DNA of 64,000 nt from Marinobacter daqiaonensis (GCF_900115285.1 NZ_FOYW01000001.1:2329272-2393271); one strand, 5' to 3'. Shown: positions 17,422 through 27,175, numbered from the stretch's first letter. The notes: generated by a model from the sequence alone, not told the origin. Program-made: numbers and translations.

Positions 17422-18501
17422 ATGAAAGCACGTAACGCAAGCAAACGTATCGGCGCCATCGCGGGTGCCGGAGTTCTGGCCGCGGGTCTGGCCATGGGCG
17501 CTTCCGCCCAGGAGCGGGACTCCTTCAGCATCGCCTGGACCATCTACGCCGGCTGGGTTCCCTGGCAGTACGCCGAGGACAGCGGGATCATGAAGAAGTG
17601 GGCCGACAAATACGACATCGAAGTGGATATCGTACAGGTTAACGACTACATCGAATCCATCAACCAGTACACCGCCGGCCAGTTCGACGGGGTGGTTGCC
17701 ACCAGTATGGACGGCCTGTCCATTCCCGCCGCCTCCGGCATTGATACCACGGCACTGATCGTGGGTGACTACTCCGACGGCAACGATGGCCTGGTGTCAA
17801 AGGACGCGGACAGCATCGAGGGCCTTGAGGGTGAAACCGTGCATCTCGTGGAACTGTCTGTATCCCACTACCTGTTGGTACGGGCCCTGGATTCCGTTGG
17901 CCTGGAAGAGCGCGACATCAACGTGGTCAATATCTCCGATGCCGACCTGGTCTCCGCGTTCCAGACCGATGACGTCCGCCACGTGGCCACCTGGAACCCG
18001 CTGCTGACCGAGGTGGCAAACTATCCCGGCGCCACCCTGCTGTTTGATTCCAGCCAGATTCCCGGCCACATCAAGGACCTGACCCTGGTAAACACCGATA
18101 CACTGGAAGACAATCCGGAACTGGGCAAGGCCCTGGTGGGCGCCTGGTATGAAACCATGAGTATCCTCGAGTCCGACACCGAGGAAGGCCGGGAGGCCCG
18201 CGCCATGCTGGGCGAGATTTCCGGCACCGACCGGGAAGGCTACGAGGCCCAGCTGGCCGGCATGAAAATGTTCTGGGAGCCACAGATGTCGGTAGACTTC
18301 ATCAACAGCGAGGACGCCCGCGAAGCCATGGACAGCGTGCGCCAGTTCTCTTTCGAAAAAGGCCTGCTGGGTCAGGGCGCCATGAGCCCCGACTTTGTCG
18401 GCATCGAGTTCCCGGACGGTTCCATCATGGGTGACGAGAGCAACGTCCAGCTCCGTTTCAACGATACCTATATGCAGATGGCGGCCGACGGCGAGATCTG
18501 A
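17422..18501 (+). CDS. ABC transporter substrate-binding protein (NitT/TauT type), probable guanidine uptake
   Basis: A 359-residue protein with a signal peptide (residues 1-29, AGLAMGASAQ). The mature part resembles the TauA/SsuA/NMT1-like family: FSIAWTIYAGWVPWQYAEDSGIMKKWADKYDIEVDIVQVNDYIESINQYTAGQFDG split over the pocket region. It is usually encoded beside a permease and ATPase in urea-carboxylase operons; here those two genes are 12 kb downstream, behind a second riboswitch. GAGGAGAG precedes the ATG. The ligand is inferred from the operon, most simply guanidine. Confidence 0.85.
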   Translation: MKARNASKRIGAIAGAGVLAAGLAMGASAQERDSFSIAWTIYAGWVPWQYAEDSGIMKKWADKYDIEVDIVQVNDYIESINQYTAGQFDGVVATSMDGLSIPAASGIDTTALIVGDYSDGNDGLVSKDADSIEGLEGETVHLVELSVSHYLLVRALDSVGLEERDINVVNISDADLVSAFQTDDVRHVATWNPLLTEVANYPGATLLFDSSQIPGHIKDLTLVNTDTLEDNPELGKALVGAWYETMSILESDTEEGREARAMLGEISGTDREGYEAQLAGMKMFWEPQMSVDFINSEDAREAMDSVRQFSFEKGLLGQGAMSPDFVGIEFPDGSIMGDESNVQLRFNDTYMQMAADGEI

Positions 18502-18533
18502 GCGACAGTCAGCCTTGCCTGAACCCACACCAC

Positions 18534-18557
18534 AGGGCACGATATCCGTGCCCTTTC
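18534..18557 (+). terminator. intrinsic terminator of guanidine operon 1
   Basis: AGGGCACG (18534-18541) and CGTGCCCT (18547-18554) form a perfect 8-base-pair stem with a 5-base loop, followed by TTCTATTT. It lies 33 bases after the binding-protein stop codon and should end the first guanidine transcript. Confidence 0.75.
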
Positions 18558-18574
18558 TATTTGGCCCGGGGTAC

Positions 18575-18606
18575 GGGTGAGGTGGGAAGACTTTCCCACC
18601 TCACCC
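18575..18606. repeat. perfect 14-bp inverted repeat before the tetR gene
   Basis: GGGTGAGGTGGGAA (18575-18588) and its exact complement (18593-18606) are separated by GACT. No T-run follows, so it is not a standard terminator on the plus strand. It is 38 bases before the TetR-family start and could be an operator or a leader hairpin of that gene, or a back-up transcription block. Confidence 0.6.
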
Positions 18607-18643
18607 GCCAATTTGTTCATTGGCCGGAAAATTACGACCGCTC

Positions 18644-19294
18644 ATGCGACGAACCAAAGAAGACGCCGAAAAGACCCGGCAGACCGTACTTGAAGCTGCC
18701 CTTACCCTGTTCAGCCGTGACGGCTATTCACTGACCACCCTGAGCCGTATCGCCCAGGAGGCGGGCTGCAGCCGCGGCCCGATTTACTGGCACTTTGAGT
18801 CCAAGGACGATCTCTACGAGGCCGTTCTGGCCTACTCCCAGGAACCCCTGGAAGCTCTCGTGGGGGAGTGCAGGGGCATGAAAAGCCAGCCACTGGAGGC
18901 CATGGATCATTTTATCGACCGCTGGCTCACACTGCTGGCAACGAACCGGAAATACCGCCAGTCGTTCGAGATTCTGCTTAACAAGACCGAACTCACCGAC
19001 GCCATGAGCCGGACCCTGCAACGGGAACGCCAGCTGACCCGGTCGATCATTGCACTGTTTGAGGAACTGATCACCGGGGCCATTACAGAGGAAATGCTGG
19101 CAACGGCAGAGGATCCGGCAAAGCTGGGACTGCTCAGCTACACCTACCTCATGGGAATCACCCAGAGCTGGCTGTTTTCCCCGAAACTGTTCGACATCAA
19201 TCGGGAAAGACCATTCTTTCGGAGACGGTTCTGGGCGATGCTGGGCACCGCTGACCTGATCGGCGATGGCGGGGACAAAATCGCAAATACTTGA
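18644..19294 (+). CDS. TetR/AcrR-family transcriptional repressor
   Basis: A 216-residue protein. The N-terminal helix-turn-helix (EKTRQTVLEAALTLFSRDGYSLTTLSRIAQEAGCSRGPIYWHFESKDDLYEAVL) is of the AcrR/TtgR type, and the C-terminal domain carries the TetR_C_2 features FEILLNKTEL and LGLLSYTYLMGITQSWLF. Such repressors normally control RND pumps, often a divergent neighbour; none is adjacent here, and the window's own RND operon is 35 kb away. The ATG at 18644 was chosen over a TTG at 18620. Target unknown. Confidence 0.88.
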   Translation: MRRTKEDAEKTRQTVLEAALTLFSRDGYSLTTLSRIAQEAGCSRGPIYWHFESKDDLYEAVLAYSQEPLEALVGECRGMKSQPLEAMDHFIDRWLTLLATNRKYRQSFEILLNKTELTDAMSRTLQRERQLTRSIIALFEELITGAITEEMLATAEDPAKLGLLSYTYLMGITQSWLFSPKLFDINRERPFFRRRFWAMLGTADLIGDGGDKIANT

Positions 19295-19607
19295 GGCCTT
19301 TCGGTCGCTGGTTCCTGCTTCTGCATTTCAAGAATTGAAGCATGTCAAAAAACTGCTCTGGGAAGAGATCGGGAAATAGCCAAAAAAAATATTGAAAATA
19401 TTATTAAAAAAAATAAAGTCATATTGAAGAGTCGCTTGAAAAGTTTAAAAGCTATAACTTCATACAACTATGAAAATGAGAGGAGGCTTGATAAAGAAAA
19501 TAAGACAATTTTTCCTGTTTATAATTCGACTTACGACGTATTGACCGAAGTCAAAAAATACTCAACCAATCGAAACCCCAAAGCAGATCGGTCAAAGATT
19601 GCAATAA
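19295..19607. other. AT-rich noncoding interval
   Basis: About 310 bases with strikingly low GC, including long A/T runs around 19380-19420 and 19490-19560. One open frame (19424-19624) begins with TTG and has no ribosome site or recognisable product. I see no gene, terminator or RNA here with confidence. The composition suggests a foreign insertion scar or a regulatory curved-DNA region in front of the AraC gene. Confidence 0.4.
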
Positions 19608-20774
19608 ATGGACAGGGAAAGTGATGGGCGGTCGTTACACTGCATTACTATGCAAACCTCCCCTATAAGCGGTATGGAATTGCCGATGTCTTTTTGCAGG
19701 AGTCAGCTTTTCGTTCTTGAGCATTTTCTTCGGATGGACACTGCAAGGCCGGAAAACTGGCTTTCTGCATTACAGGTACTGACCGCAAGCCCGAGACTGT
19801 CTCTGAAAACCCTGGCGCCAGCCGGGAGTGGTAGCTTCAGGGCCCGCCTGTCCTTTCTGCCTTCGGCCGACCTGATGGCATGGGGGACCTATACACGACG
19901 TGCGGGTACGTTAACCGGAACCAATGCCGGCGCTACGGCCATTGTCATGCCAGTGGCTGGCGAAATGGTTTTTGAAGTCAGGGAGGGCCAATTTTCCTGC
20001 GGACCCTGGACACCATTCGTGCTGGACCCCACTGAAAACTTCCATCTCACTCTGTCCGAAGAGGCCCATCTGTTTATCGTCCAGCTGCCAGGGCTCAGCG
20101 GCCCCCATCATCGGGACCAACTGCGGTTCCATCAGGATCAGCTGGCAGAGTTGCTCACCAATTTCCTCGGAGAAACTCCTTTTTTTCGCGACCACAAGCA
20201 CGCACAGGGTTGTCTCGATCGTTTTTCCGGGCACTTACACGGTTTTATCAAAACCGGTTACTCTCCTCTCGCCCAGTCACGCAATCGCAAAGACATTCGA
20301 AATGATCGCCGGCTCTGCAACGCGATCCGGTTGCTGAATGAAGAGCTGGACACGGAAATCAGCATTGAATCCGTTGCCAGTCGTTCCGGCCTCAGCCTGC
20401 GAAACTTCCATTACCTTATGAAACACTACATCCGGCAATCGCCCTACCAGTACATCCGGGGCCGCAGACTGATCAAAGCCAGGGAAGCGATAATTCGGGA
20501 CTACCCGGAAAACATCAGTATTGCCCAGCAGGCCTCGAACTGGGGGTTTCAACACGCAGGCCGATTTTCACGTTACTATCAGCAGCATTTTGGCGAATAC
20601 CCTAACGAGACTCTGGCTGAGCTGGACCGGCTGGGACGATTTGCCCGTCAGGTCCGGTCCACGGCAGGTGGAAATACCGCAGCCGGCGAATACTGGCTCA
20701 CCAGTAAAGGAACGCCAACGGAAGCTTCCCTGGACGGGGATGCAGGCCCAGCACGACAGAAATGCCTGTTCTAG
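19608..20774 (+). CDS. AraC-family transcriptional regulator
   Basis: A 388-residue protein if read from 19608. The C-terminal 110 residues form the double helix-turn-helix: LNEELDTEISIESVASRSGLSLRNFHYLMKHYIRQSPYQYIRGRRL then AREAIIRDYPENISIAQQASNWGFQHAGRFSRYYQQHFGEYP. The N-terminal half (CRSQLFVLEHFLRMDTARPENWL to LRFHQDQLAELLTNFLGETPFF) resembles the AraC-type ligand-binding region. No ribosome site marks the start; ATGs at 19650, 19674 and 19686 are alternatives and the true N-terminus is uncertain. Its 3' end is 6 bases from the convergent HD-GYP gene. Regulon unknown. Confidence 0.85.
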   Translation: MDRESDGRSLHCITMQTSPISGMELPMSFCRSQLFVLEHFLRMDTARPENWLSALQVLTASPRLSLKTLAPAGSGSFRARLSFLPSADLMAWGTYTRRAGTLTGTNAGATAIVMPVAGEMVFEVREGQFSCGPWTPFVLDPTENFHLTLSEEAHLFIVQLPGLSGPHHRDQLRFHQDQLAELLTNFLGETPFFRDHKHAQGCLDRFSGHLHGFIKTGYSPLAQSRNRKDIRNDRRLCNAIRLLNEELDTEISIESVASRSGLSLRNFHYLMKHYIRQSPYQYIRGRRLIKAREAIIRDYPENISIAQQASNWGFQHAGRFSRYYQQHFGEYPNETLAELDRLGRFARQVRSTAGGNTAAGEYWLTSKGTPTEASLDGDAGPARQKCLF

Positions 20775-20780
20775 TGTCTC

Positions 20781-21845
20781 TCAGTCCCGATAGGCCTGCT
20801 TGATTGCCACAAAGCTCTCCACATCCGCGAGGAAAAGATCCACCAGTTCCGGATCGAAATGCTTGCCCCGGTTGTCCCGTATCAGGGCAACTGCGTCCTC
20901 GAGGGACCAGGGTCGCTTGTAGGGACGCTCCGAGGTGAGGGCATCGAAAACATCCGCCAGCGCGGCAATACGGCCGGTTATCGGGATATCCTCACCGGCC
21001 AGGCCTGCCGGGTAACCACTGCCATCCCACTTTTCGTGGTGACTGAGGGCAATTTCCCGGGCCATTGACAGCAGATCGCTGTCGTTACCAGCCAGCAGAC
21101 GGGCACCGATCTCGGCGTGGGTCTTCATGGTTTCCCATTCCTCCGGCTCCAGTTTGCCCGGCTTCAAAAGAATGGCATCGGGAATGCCGATCTTGCCGAT
21201 ATCGTGCATCGGGCTGGCATTCAGGATGAGATCACACCGGGCTTCAGACCAGCCAAGCTTGCGGGCCAGCAACGCACACATCTTGCTCATGCGGATTATG
21301 TGATTCCCGGTTTCCTCGTCACGATACTCCGCGGCATGGCCAAGCCGACGGATGATTTCCAGCCGGGTCTCCTGAAGTTCCCGGGTACGCTCGCTCACCA
21401 GAACCTCAAGATGTGCCTTCTGGTCCAGGGCCATCCTGTGGGCCACGTGGGCTTCCAGAAAATTCCGCACCCGCATCAGCAGTTCGCGGCGATCGAAGGG
21501 CTTGGTCACGTAATCACGGGCACCGTGTTGCAACGCCCGCAGCAGCGAATCCTGCTCGTGTTGGGCGGTGAGAATCACCACGGGCGGAGCCAGTGGATCC
21601 TGCCTGGCGGCAAGTTGCTGCATGACCTCGAAACCATTCATGCCCGGCATGTTAAGGTCCAGCAGTATCAGGGCCGGACGATGCTCCTGATAGGCCGGCA
21701 GTACCTGAAGGGGGTCACCGATGGAAACTACCCGATGATAGCCCTCTGCCGACAGGATGCGCTCCAGCAGCTTGAGGTTCACGGGCTCATCATCCACCAC
21801 GAAGATGGTCTGATCATGGAGGCTGACGTCGAAAAATGCAGACAT
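20781..21845 (-). CDS. response regulator with HD-GYP cyclic-di-GMP phosphodiesterase output (RpfG type)
   Basis: A 354-residue protein. Receiver domain at about 12-130 (FVVDDEP, phospho-acceptor Asp63 in LILLDLNMPG, Lys in DYVTKPF), a coiled linker (HLEVLVSERTRELQETRLEIIRRLGHAAEYRD), and an HD-GYP domain from about 165: GNHIIRMSKMC, ASPMHDIGKIGIPD (HD motif) and SHHEKWDGSGYP (GYP motif). All key residues are present, so it should degrade c-di-GMP when phosphorylated. It follows the hybrid kinase gene by 7 bases, so the two make a cognate pair in one operon. Confidence 0.92.
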   Translation of the reverse strand: MSAFFDVSLHDQTIFVVDDEPVNLKLLERILSAEGYHRVVSIGDPLQVLPAYQEHRPALILLDLNMPGMNGFEVMQQLAARQDPLAPPVVILTAQHEQDSLLRALQHGARDYVTKPFDRRELLMRVRNFLEAHVAHRMALDQKAHLEVLVSERTRELQETRLEIIRRLGHAAEYRDEETGNHIIRMSKMCALLARKLGWSEARCDLILNASPMHDIGKIGIPDAILLKPGKLEPEEWETMKTHAEIGARLLAGNDSDLLSMAREIALSHHEKWDGSGYPAGLAGEDIPITGRIAALADVFDALTSERPYKRPWSLEDAVALIRDNRGKHFDPELVDLFLADVESFVAIKQAYRD

Positions 21846-21852
21846 AAATGGA

Positions 21853-24800
21853 TTACCTCAGATATTTTTCCAGCGTGACCAGCAGTTCATCCACGTTAAT
21901 GGGTTTGGTCAGATAGTCGTCAAAACCGGCCTGCAGGCCCCGGCGTACTTCGTTGTGCATGGCGTTGGCGGTCAGGGCGATGACCGGAATGGTCTCGGTC
22001 CCGCGGTCGGCTTTCAGTGTCCGCAGGATGTCATAGCCATCCGTATCGGGAAGGTTGATATCCAGCAGTACGATATCCGGCTGTTCGGACCTTGCCATTA
22101 CGAGTCCTTCCGCGCCACTGGAGGTGGTCAGCAGACGGGCACCGGGGTGCCGCTGCAGGATCCGGGACACCAGCTTCAGGTTTGCCGGATTGTCTTCGAT
22201 ATACAGCACGGTTGGGGTGCTTTGCTCCGGGACTTCCGTGGCCTGCCCCGAATGGCTGTGAGGCTGAACTACCGGCGATGCGCTGGTGTTGATGGCGCCG
22301 CGCCCCTGCTCGGACGGCAGTCGCAGCCAGAAAACCGAGCCGTTACCAACCTCACTTTCCACACCCACACTGCCGCCCATCAGCTCCACCAGCCGCTGGG
22401 TCAGGGCCAGGCCAATGCCGGTGCCCTCGATGTGGGTAAGTTCGGCTCCAAGCCGGTTGAATGGCTGGAACAGTTCCGGTATCCGGGACGACTCGATCCC
22501 GGGACCGGTATCCGAAACCCGGATATCCACCCAGTTTTCATCGTGCTGCCCCACGGTAATGGTTACTTCACCCTGTGCCCGGTTATATTTGATGGCATTG
22601 GAAACCAGGTTGAGCAGGGCCTGCTTAAGACGCGTCCAGTCAGCGGTCACCCGGATGCCACGGGTGTCCTCCACATGCAGGGCTATATCCCGGGACCGGG
22701 CCAGGTGCCGGACCAGGGTCAGGGTTTCCTCCAGCAGGTCGTGCAGGGGGATCGCCTCCAGGGACAGATCCAGTTTGCCGGACTCGATCCTGGCGAGGTC
22801 AAGAACCTCATTGATCAGGGTCAGCAGGTGCCTGCTGGCCTTGAGGATTTCCTGAACGTTGTCCTGTTGCTCTTCGTTCAGGTCGGAATCGGTGTCGAGC
22901 AGCTGACTGAAACCAAGGATAGCATTCAGGGGAGTGCGGAGTTCATGACTCATACTGGACAGGAATTCGGATTTGGCCCGGTTGGCCTGGTCCGCCCGCT
23001 GTTTGGCACGGACCAGGTTCCTTCGGTTGATTTCTTCCATGTCCAGCATGCGCTGGGAGTTGATGATCACCCCGTAGGTGGCGGAAAACGGCCGCAGGAA
23101 TTCAATGAGTTTTTCATCGTAGCCCTGCTGCCGGTTGGCCAGGGCAAAAGTGCCTACCAACTCGGGTCCTATAAAAATGGGTACGCTCAGGAATGTGCGG
23201 ATCTCGGGATGCCCCGGCGGCAGGTGGCTGAATGAAATGCCCGACTGCGGATCCACGACCACGGGTTTACCCTCGCGGATACAGGCCCCCAACAGATTGT
23301 CCAGCTCCCGGAATTCGAAACGGTCCGTGCCTACCCGGCTGAACATTTCCTTTGAGGAGGCATTCCAGCTGATGTCGGTGATGGCCTGGATTCTGAGATA
23401 GGGCTTGTCGTCGTGGCCATGGAGCACCTCCGCCATGTAACCGAAATCGCTTTCGGTCAGTTCAAGCAGCTTCTTCAGCATGGTGTCCAGGGTGGTCCGG
23501 AAACGGCCTTCCAGCACAAACGCGGTAAGGGAATCGTGGAGCATATTCAGCAAAATGGCCTGCCGTTCCAGTTTGAGGTCCGCTTCCCGGATTTCCGTGA
23601 CATCCTGGACCACGCCCAGCATCCGGATCGCCTCCCCCGCCTCATCCCGGGTGATGTCCCCTGTCTCCATCAGCCAGCGAATCCGGCCGTCCGGCCACAC
23701 GACACGGTGCTCGATGCGATAGGGATGATTGTCCTCGACCGTCCGCTTGATGGCCGTTTCCACCGCTTCCCGGTCCTCCGGGTGAACGGCGCCGATAAAA
23801 TTGTCGTAGGAAGTTTCCAGCTCCCCCTCGGAATAACCGAACAGGACCGGAATCTGTTCCGTCCAGTAAAGCGAGCCGGTCCGGATATTCCACTCCCAGG
23901 TGCCAATCCCGGAATATTTCTGGGCCACTCGGAGGCGCTCGCGACCTATTTCGTGTTCGTATTCCCGTTGCCAGCGGGCCAGAGCTCCCACCAGAATATT
24001 GGCAAGCAGGTCCACCAATCCCCGCTGGGAAAACGTCTCGGCCATGGCTCCGGCAGAGCCATGCAGACTCATGGTGCCGACCCTGACATTGTTGGTCCTG
24101 AGTGGCGCTTCCGCGATGGACTGGCAAATCGGGCCCTCGTCCCCTGCCGGAGAGTCCGTGGTTCGAATCCACAGAGCGGGCATCCCCTCCGACTCGGGTA
24201 ACACCCAGCTCCAATCCTTCAGGAACGGATAGTCCTGGTGCAGGTCCAGTAAAATGCCTTCCGCCTGTAACAGGTGGCACAAGGGTGTCAGGGCTGAGCG
24301 GATCCCGCGGACGCCATCCTGCCAGCCAACGCTGAGTAATTCCGCCCCGGCCTCGCCGAGCCGGGCCGCCAGCTCCCGCTGCTGACTGATCTGCACCTCG
24401 GCCCGCTTGACGTGGGTGATGTCCTTGCGGATGGCAATGTACTGATACGGCCTGCCGGACTGGTCGAGATAGGGGACGATGGTCGACGATACCCAGTAAC
24501 AGGAGCCGTCCCGGGCCTGGTTGCAGATCTCCCCCCGCCAGACGTCACCCTGGCTGATGGTGCTCCACAGCTCCCGGTAGAATTCGGGAGCGTGGTGACC
24601 TGACTTCAGTATCCGGTGGTTCTGACCGATCAGCTCATCCGCCGAGTAACCGCTGATCTCGCAGAAGCGGTCGTTCACTTCAATGATCCGTCCCGACCGA
24701 TCCGACTTGCTTACGATGGCGTGCAGGTGCAAAGCACGGTGTTCCTGTTCGTAATCATGAAGCTTCTGAAAAAGCCGACGGGGGGGCGAATTGGCGGTCG

Positions 24801-25533
24801 GCCTCCGGTTGAGGCGACGACTGACAGCTTCGGGCAATTCGCTCACGTCAGCAATGTAAACCACATCAGCAACGGCGCTCATGGCCTGCAGGAGCTCTCC
24901 CTGCCTGGTTATCCCCCTGAGAAGGAAAACCGGAACACCCGTGAGTTCGGGAAAGGACCGTAACAGATCGATGACGCCGCGGAGGGACAGGGATTCCGGA
25001 TAGTGGCTCAGTACCAGGCCATCCGGTGCTTGCCATCGCAGAGCCTCCAGCGTTTTCTGGAGATCAGCGAGTCTTGCGCTGGAAAATCCCGCGCCGGTCA
25101 GAGCGCCATCAATGTCCTGGTAAACCGCTTCCCGGTCTTCCAGTACCGCCAGCGCCGCGCCATGGAATGGCGCTCCGATTCCTAGCTCCCGGCAGGACTC
25201 CGCCAATGCACGGGGGGTCAGGGGCTTGCCGAAACACCGGGCCGCGCCCATCGACAGAACCTTCTGAGCCGTTTCCAGGGAGAAGTGCCTGCCCACGGCA
25301 ATCCACGGTCTGCCTGGGGACTTCTCAGTCTGTTCATTCAGACCCAGGGATTCCAGCGTGCCGGGCGTAATGCCGTCGAGGTCGACCAGCCACAGGTCCG
25401 ACTCCCGAGCATTACCCAGCCCCTGCTCCCTGTGGACGAACCGGCACCGCAGGCCCTCTGATTCGAGCTTTTGCGCCTGGCGGGCCAGCCACTGTTCCGT
25501 GGCGCTGTCACCAACTACGGCGATATCAATCAT
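21853..25533 (-). CDS. large hybrid sensor histidine kinase (REC-like, PAS, GAF, PAS, GAF, HisKA, HATPase, REC)
   Basis: A 1226-residue cytoplasmic protein with no membrane helices. Two receiver-like modules at the N-terminus look degenerate (1-120, with WLVDLDG and FGKPL; 130-255). Then PAS (about 265-385, SKSDRSGRIIEVNDRFCEIS), a weak GAF-like stretch, a second PAS (about 535-655, IGTWEWNIRTGSLYW), GAF (about 670-830), HisKA (SSMSHELRTPLNAILGFS), HATPase (NLVSNAIKYN, VSDTGPGI, GTGIGLAL) and a C-terminal receiver (VLYIEDNPANLKLV, LLDINLPD, DYLTKPI). It probably senses an intracellular redox, light or metabolite cue and signals to the adjacent HD-GYP regulator. Confidence 0.9.
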   Translation of the reverse strand: MIDIAVVGDSATEQWLARQAQKLESEGLRCRFVHREQGLGNARESDLWLVDLDGITPGTLESLGLNEQTEKSPGRPWIAVGRHFSLETAQKVLSMGAARCFGKPLTPRALAESCRELGIGAPFHGAALAVLEDREAVYQDIDGALTGAGFSSARLADLQKTLEALRWQAPDGLVLSHYPESLSLRGVIDLLRSFPELTGVPVFLLRGITRQGELLQAMSAVADVVYIADVSELPEAVSRRLNRRPTANSPPRRLFQKLHDYEQEHRALHLHAIVSKSDRSGRIIEVNDRFCEISGYSADELIGQNHRILKSGHHAPEFYRELWSTISQGDVWRGEICNQARDGSCYWVSSTIVPYLDQSGRPYQYIAIRKDITHVKRAEVQISQQRELAARLGEAGAELLSVGWQDGVRGIRSALTPLCHLLQAEGILLDLHQDYPFLKDWSWVLPESEGMPALWIRTTDSPAGDEGPICQSIAEAPLRTNNVRVGTMSLHGSAGAMAETFSQRGLVDLLANILVGALARWQREYEHEIGRERLRVAQKYSGIGTWEWNIRTGSLYWTEQIPVLFGYSEGELETSYDNFIGAVHPEDREAVETAIKRTVEDNHPYRIEHRVVWPDGRIRWLMETGDITRDEAGEAIRMLGVVQDVTEIREADLKLERQAILLNMLHDSLTAFVLEGRFRTTLDTMLKKLLELTESDFGYMAEVLHGHDDKPYLRIQAITDISWNASSKEMFSRVGTDRFEFRELDNLLGACIREGKPVVVDPQSGISFSHLPPGHPEIRTFLSVPIFIGPELVGTFALANRQQGYDEKLIEFLRPFSATYGVIINSQRMLDMEEINRRNLVRAKQRADQANRAKSEFLSSMSHELRTPLNAILGFSQLLDTDSDLNEEQQDNVQEILKASRHLLTLINEVLDLARIESGKLDLSLEAIPLHDLLEETLTLVRHLARSRDIALHVEDTRGIRVTADWTRLKQALLNLVSNAIKYNRAQGEVTITVGQHDENWVDIRVSDTGPGIESSRIPELFQPFNRLGAELTHIEGTGIGLALTQRLVELMGGSVGVESEVGNGSVFWLRLPSEQGRGAINTSASPVVQPHSHSGQATEVPEQSTPTVLYIEDNPANLKLVSRILQRHPGARLLTTSSGAEGLVMARSEQPDIVLLDINLPDTDGYDILRTLKADRGTETIPVIALTANAMHNEVRRGLQAGFDDYLTKPINVDELLVTLEKYLR

Positions 25534-25576
25534 TGTCCGGCCTGTAACTGGCGATCAAGACAGGCTTCCACCATCC

Positions 25577-27175
25577 CTAGACACGTCCTCTCTCTCGCAG
25601 CCTCAAAACCAGTCGTGCGACATCACCGATCTGCTTCTTGAGCTCGGAGGTGGCCTGCTGGGCTTCCTGAACCAGTCCCATGGCGGAGTCTCCCAGCTCA
25701 TTGATGCTGACAATCCTGTTGGAAATCTCAGCGGAGGCATGGTGTTGCTGCTCCGCCGCCGCCGAGGTGCCGTTGCAGGCTTCCGAGATATGATCGATGT
25801 ATTGCACAAGTTCGCCCAGAGTGCGGTCGGAGCTGACCGCGTTCTCAACTGTCTCCCGGGCATGGTGATCGCACCGCTCCATGGAGCTGGTGGCATCCGC
25901 CACGGTCTGCCGGAAACGTTGCAGGGTCTGGTCAATCTGTTCCGTTGACGTCTTGGTTCGCAGCGCCAGGCTGCGAACCTCATCCGCCACGACCGCGAAA
26001 CCACGGCCGGCGTCACCGGCCCGGGCCGCCTCGATGGAGGCGTTCAGGGCCAGCAGGTTGGTCTGTTCGGTGATCTCCCCGATGACTCCCAGGGCCCCGG
26101 TAACTCCCCGGCTGGCTTCCGTCAGTTCACTCACGGCGGAGGTTGCCTGGGCCAGCTCCCTTGACAGGGATTCCATGCTGTTGCGGGTTTCCTGGGTCAG
26201 TTCCCGTCCCTTCGCCACACGCTCCGTCGCCAACTGGACCTGTTCAAGCATGCTCATGGCATTGCTTGCCACCTCCTGGGAGGTAACGGACATCTCCTCA
26301 CTCGCCGAAGCGATGGTATCCGTCGCCGTGGACTGCTGTTGTACCGCGGAATGGGCCTCGGTGCTTCGGCTGATGGTATGGGCTGCCCCGGCATCAAGCT
26401 TGCCGATGACATCGTGCATCCGCTTGACCACGGCATCCAGCTCCGCAGACTGCTGGGTCAGGGCCAGATCAAGGCTGCCAATGTCATCCACGCGGCCGGC
26501 GAAAATATGCTCGGCCACGGTGTCGTCAATCACCGACCGGGCCCTGCGGACACACTGGCGATATGGCCCCATAAGGCCCCGGACGGCCAGCAGGGATACC
26601 ACCAGAGCCGCCGCCCCAATTAGAGCAGTGGCCATCATGGAGGGCATCAGCAGCTGCACGGAGGTGGTCACGGCAATGATCAGGGCCATGGCCAGCATCA
26701 GTTTGGACTGGAGCGTCGGACCGCGACGCAGTCTTGGCCGTTCAACAGGGCCCTTGGAGGGCTGGTCTTTCCGGAGGGTTGCGTAAAGTTTCTCCGCACG
26801 GGCCTGGGCCTCCGGCTCCAGCCGGGAGCGAATGGACTGCAACTCCTCTATTTCACCGTTTTTGCCAAGAACCGGAATGGCATAGGCCCGTACCCAATAA
26901 TGATCGCCATTCTTGCACCGGTTCTTGACCGCACCCAGCCAGCTGTTTCCCTCCCGCAGCCTGGACCACATTTCTTCGTAGGCGGCCCTGGGCATGTCAG
27001 GGTGGCGGATGATGTTGTGGGGCTGTCCGATCAGCTCCTCACGGCTAAAACCGCTGATCTCGACGAATTCATCGTTGATATGGGTGATCTGGCCCTTCGG
27101 GTTTGTTGTCGAAAGGATGTTGGCGTCAGGCCCGACCGGCACACTCCGATCTGTAACTGGCTGGTTCACTCGCAT
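25577..27175 (-). CDS. PAS-containing methyl-accepting chemotaxis protein (Aer-like)
   Basis: A 532-residue protein. The N-terminal PAS (about 15-125, [38 protein letters not shown] in pieces) has the Aer-type NIIRHPDMP motif typical of FAD-binding aerotaxis receptors. Two membrane helices follow (about 160-205), then a HAMP-like linker and the signalling hairpin [37 protein letters not shown], the kinase-control tip of MCPs. It likely steers swimming according to redox or oxygen. The start at 27175 (MRVNQP) fits the domain boundary better than the longer frame. It is 43 bases from the hybrid kinase, on the same strand. Confidence 0.9.
   Translation of the reverse strand: MRVNQPVTDRSVPVGPDANILSTTNPKGQITHINDEFVEISGFSREELIGQPHNIIRHPDMPRAAYEEMWSRLREGNSWLGAVKNRCKNGDHYWVRAYAIPVLGKNGEIEELQSIRSRLEPEAQARAEKLYATLRKDQPSKGPVERPRLRRGPTLQSKLMLAMALIIAVTTSVQLLMPSMMATALIGAAALVVSLLAVRGLMGPYRQCVRRARSVIDDTVAEHIFAGRVDDIGSLDLALTQQSAELDAVVKRMHDVIGKLDAGAAHTISRSTEAHSAVQQQSTATDTIASASEEMSVTSQEVASNAMSMLEQVQLATERVAKGRELTQETRNSMESLSRELAQATSAVSELTEASRGVTGALGVIGEITEQTNLLALNASIEAARAGDAGRGFAVVADEVRSLALRTKTSTEQIDQTLQRFRQTVADATSSMERCDHHARETVENAVSSDRTLGELVQYIDHISEACNGTSAAAEQQHHASAEISNRIVSINELGDSAMGLVQEAQQATSELKKQIGDVARLVLRLRERGRV

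Noticed and set aside
19424..19624. 66-codon frame in the AT-rich interval
   Set aside because: It starts with TTG, lacks a ribosome site and a recognisable product, and its composition reflects random low-GC sequence; it also overlaps the AraC gene.
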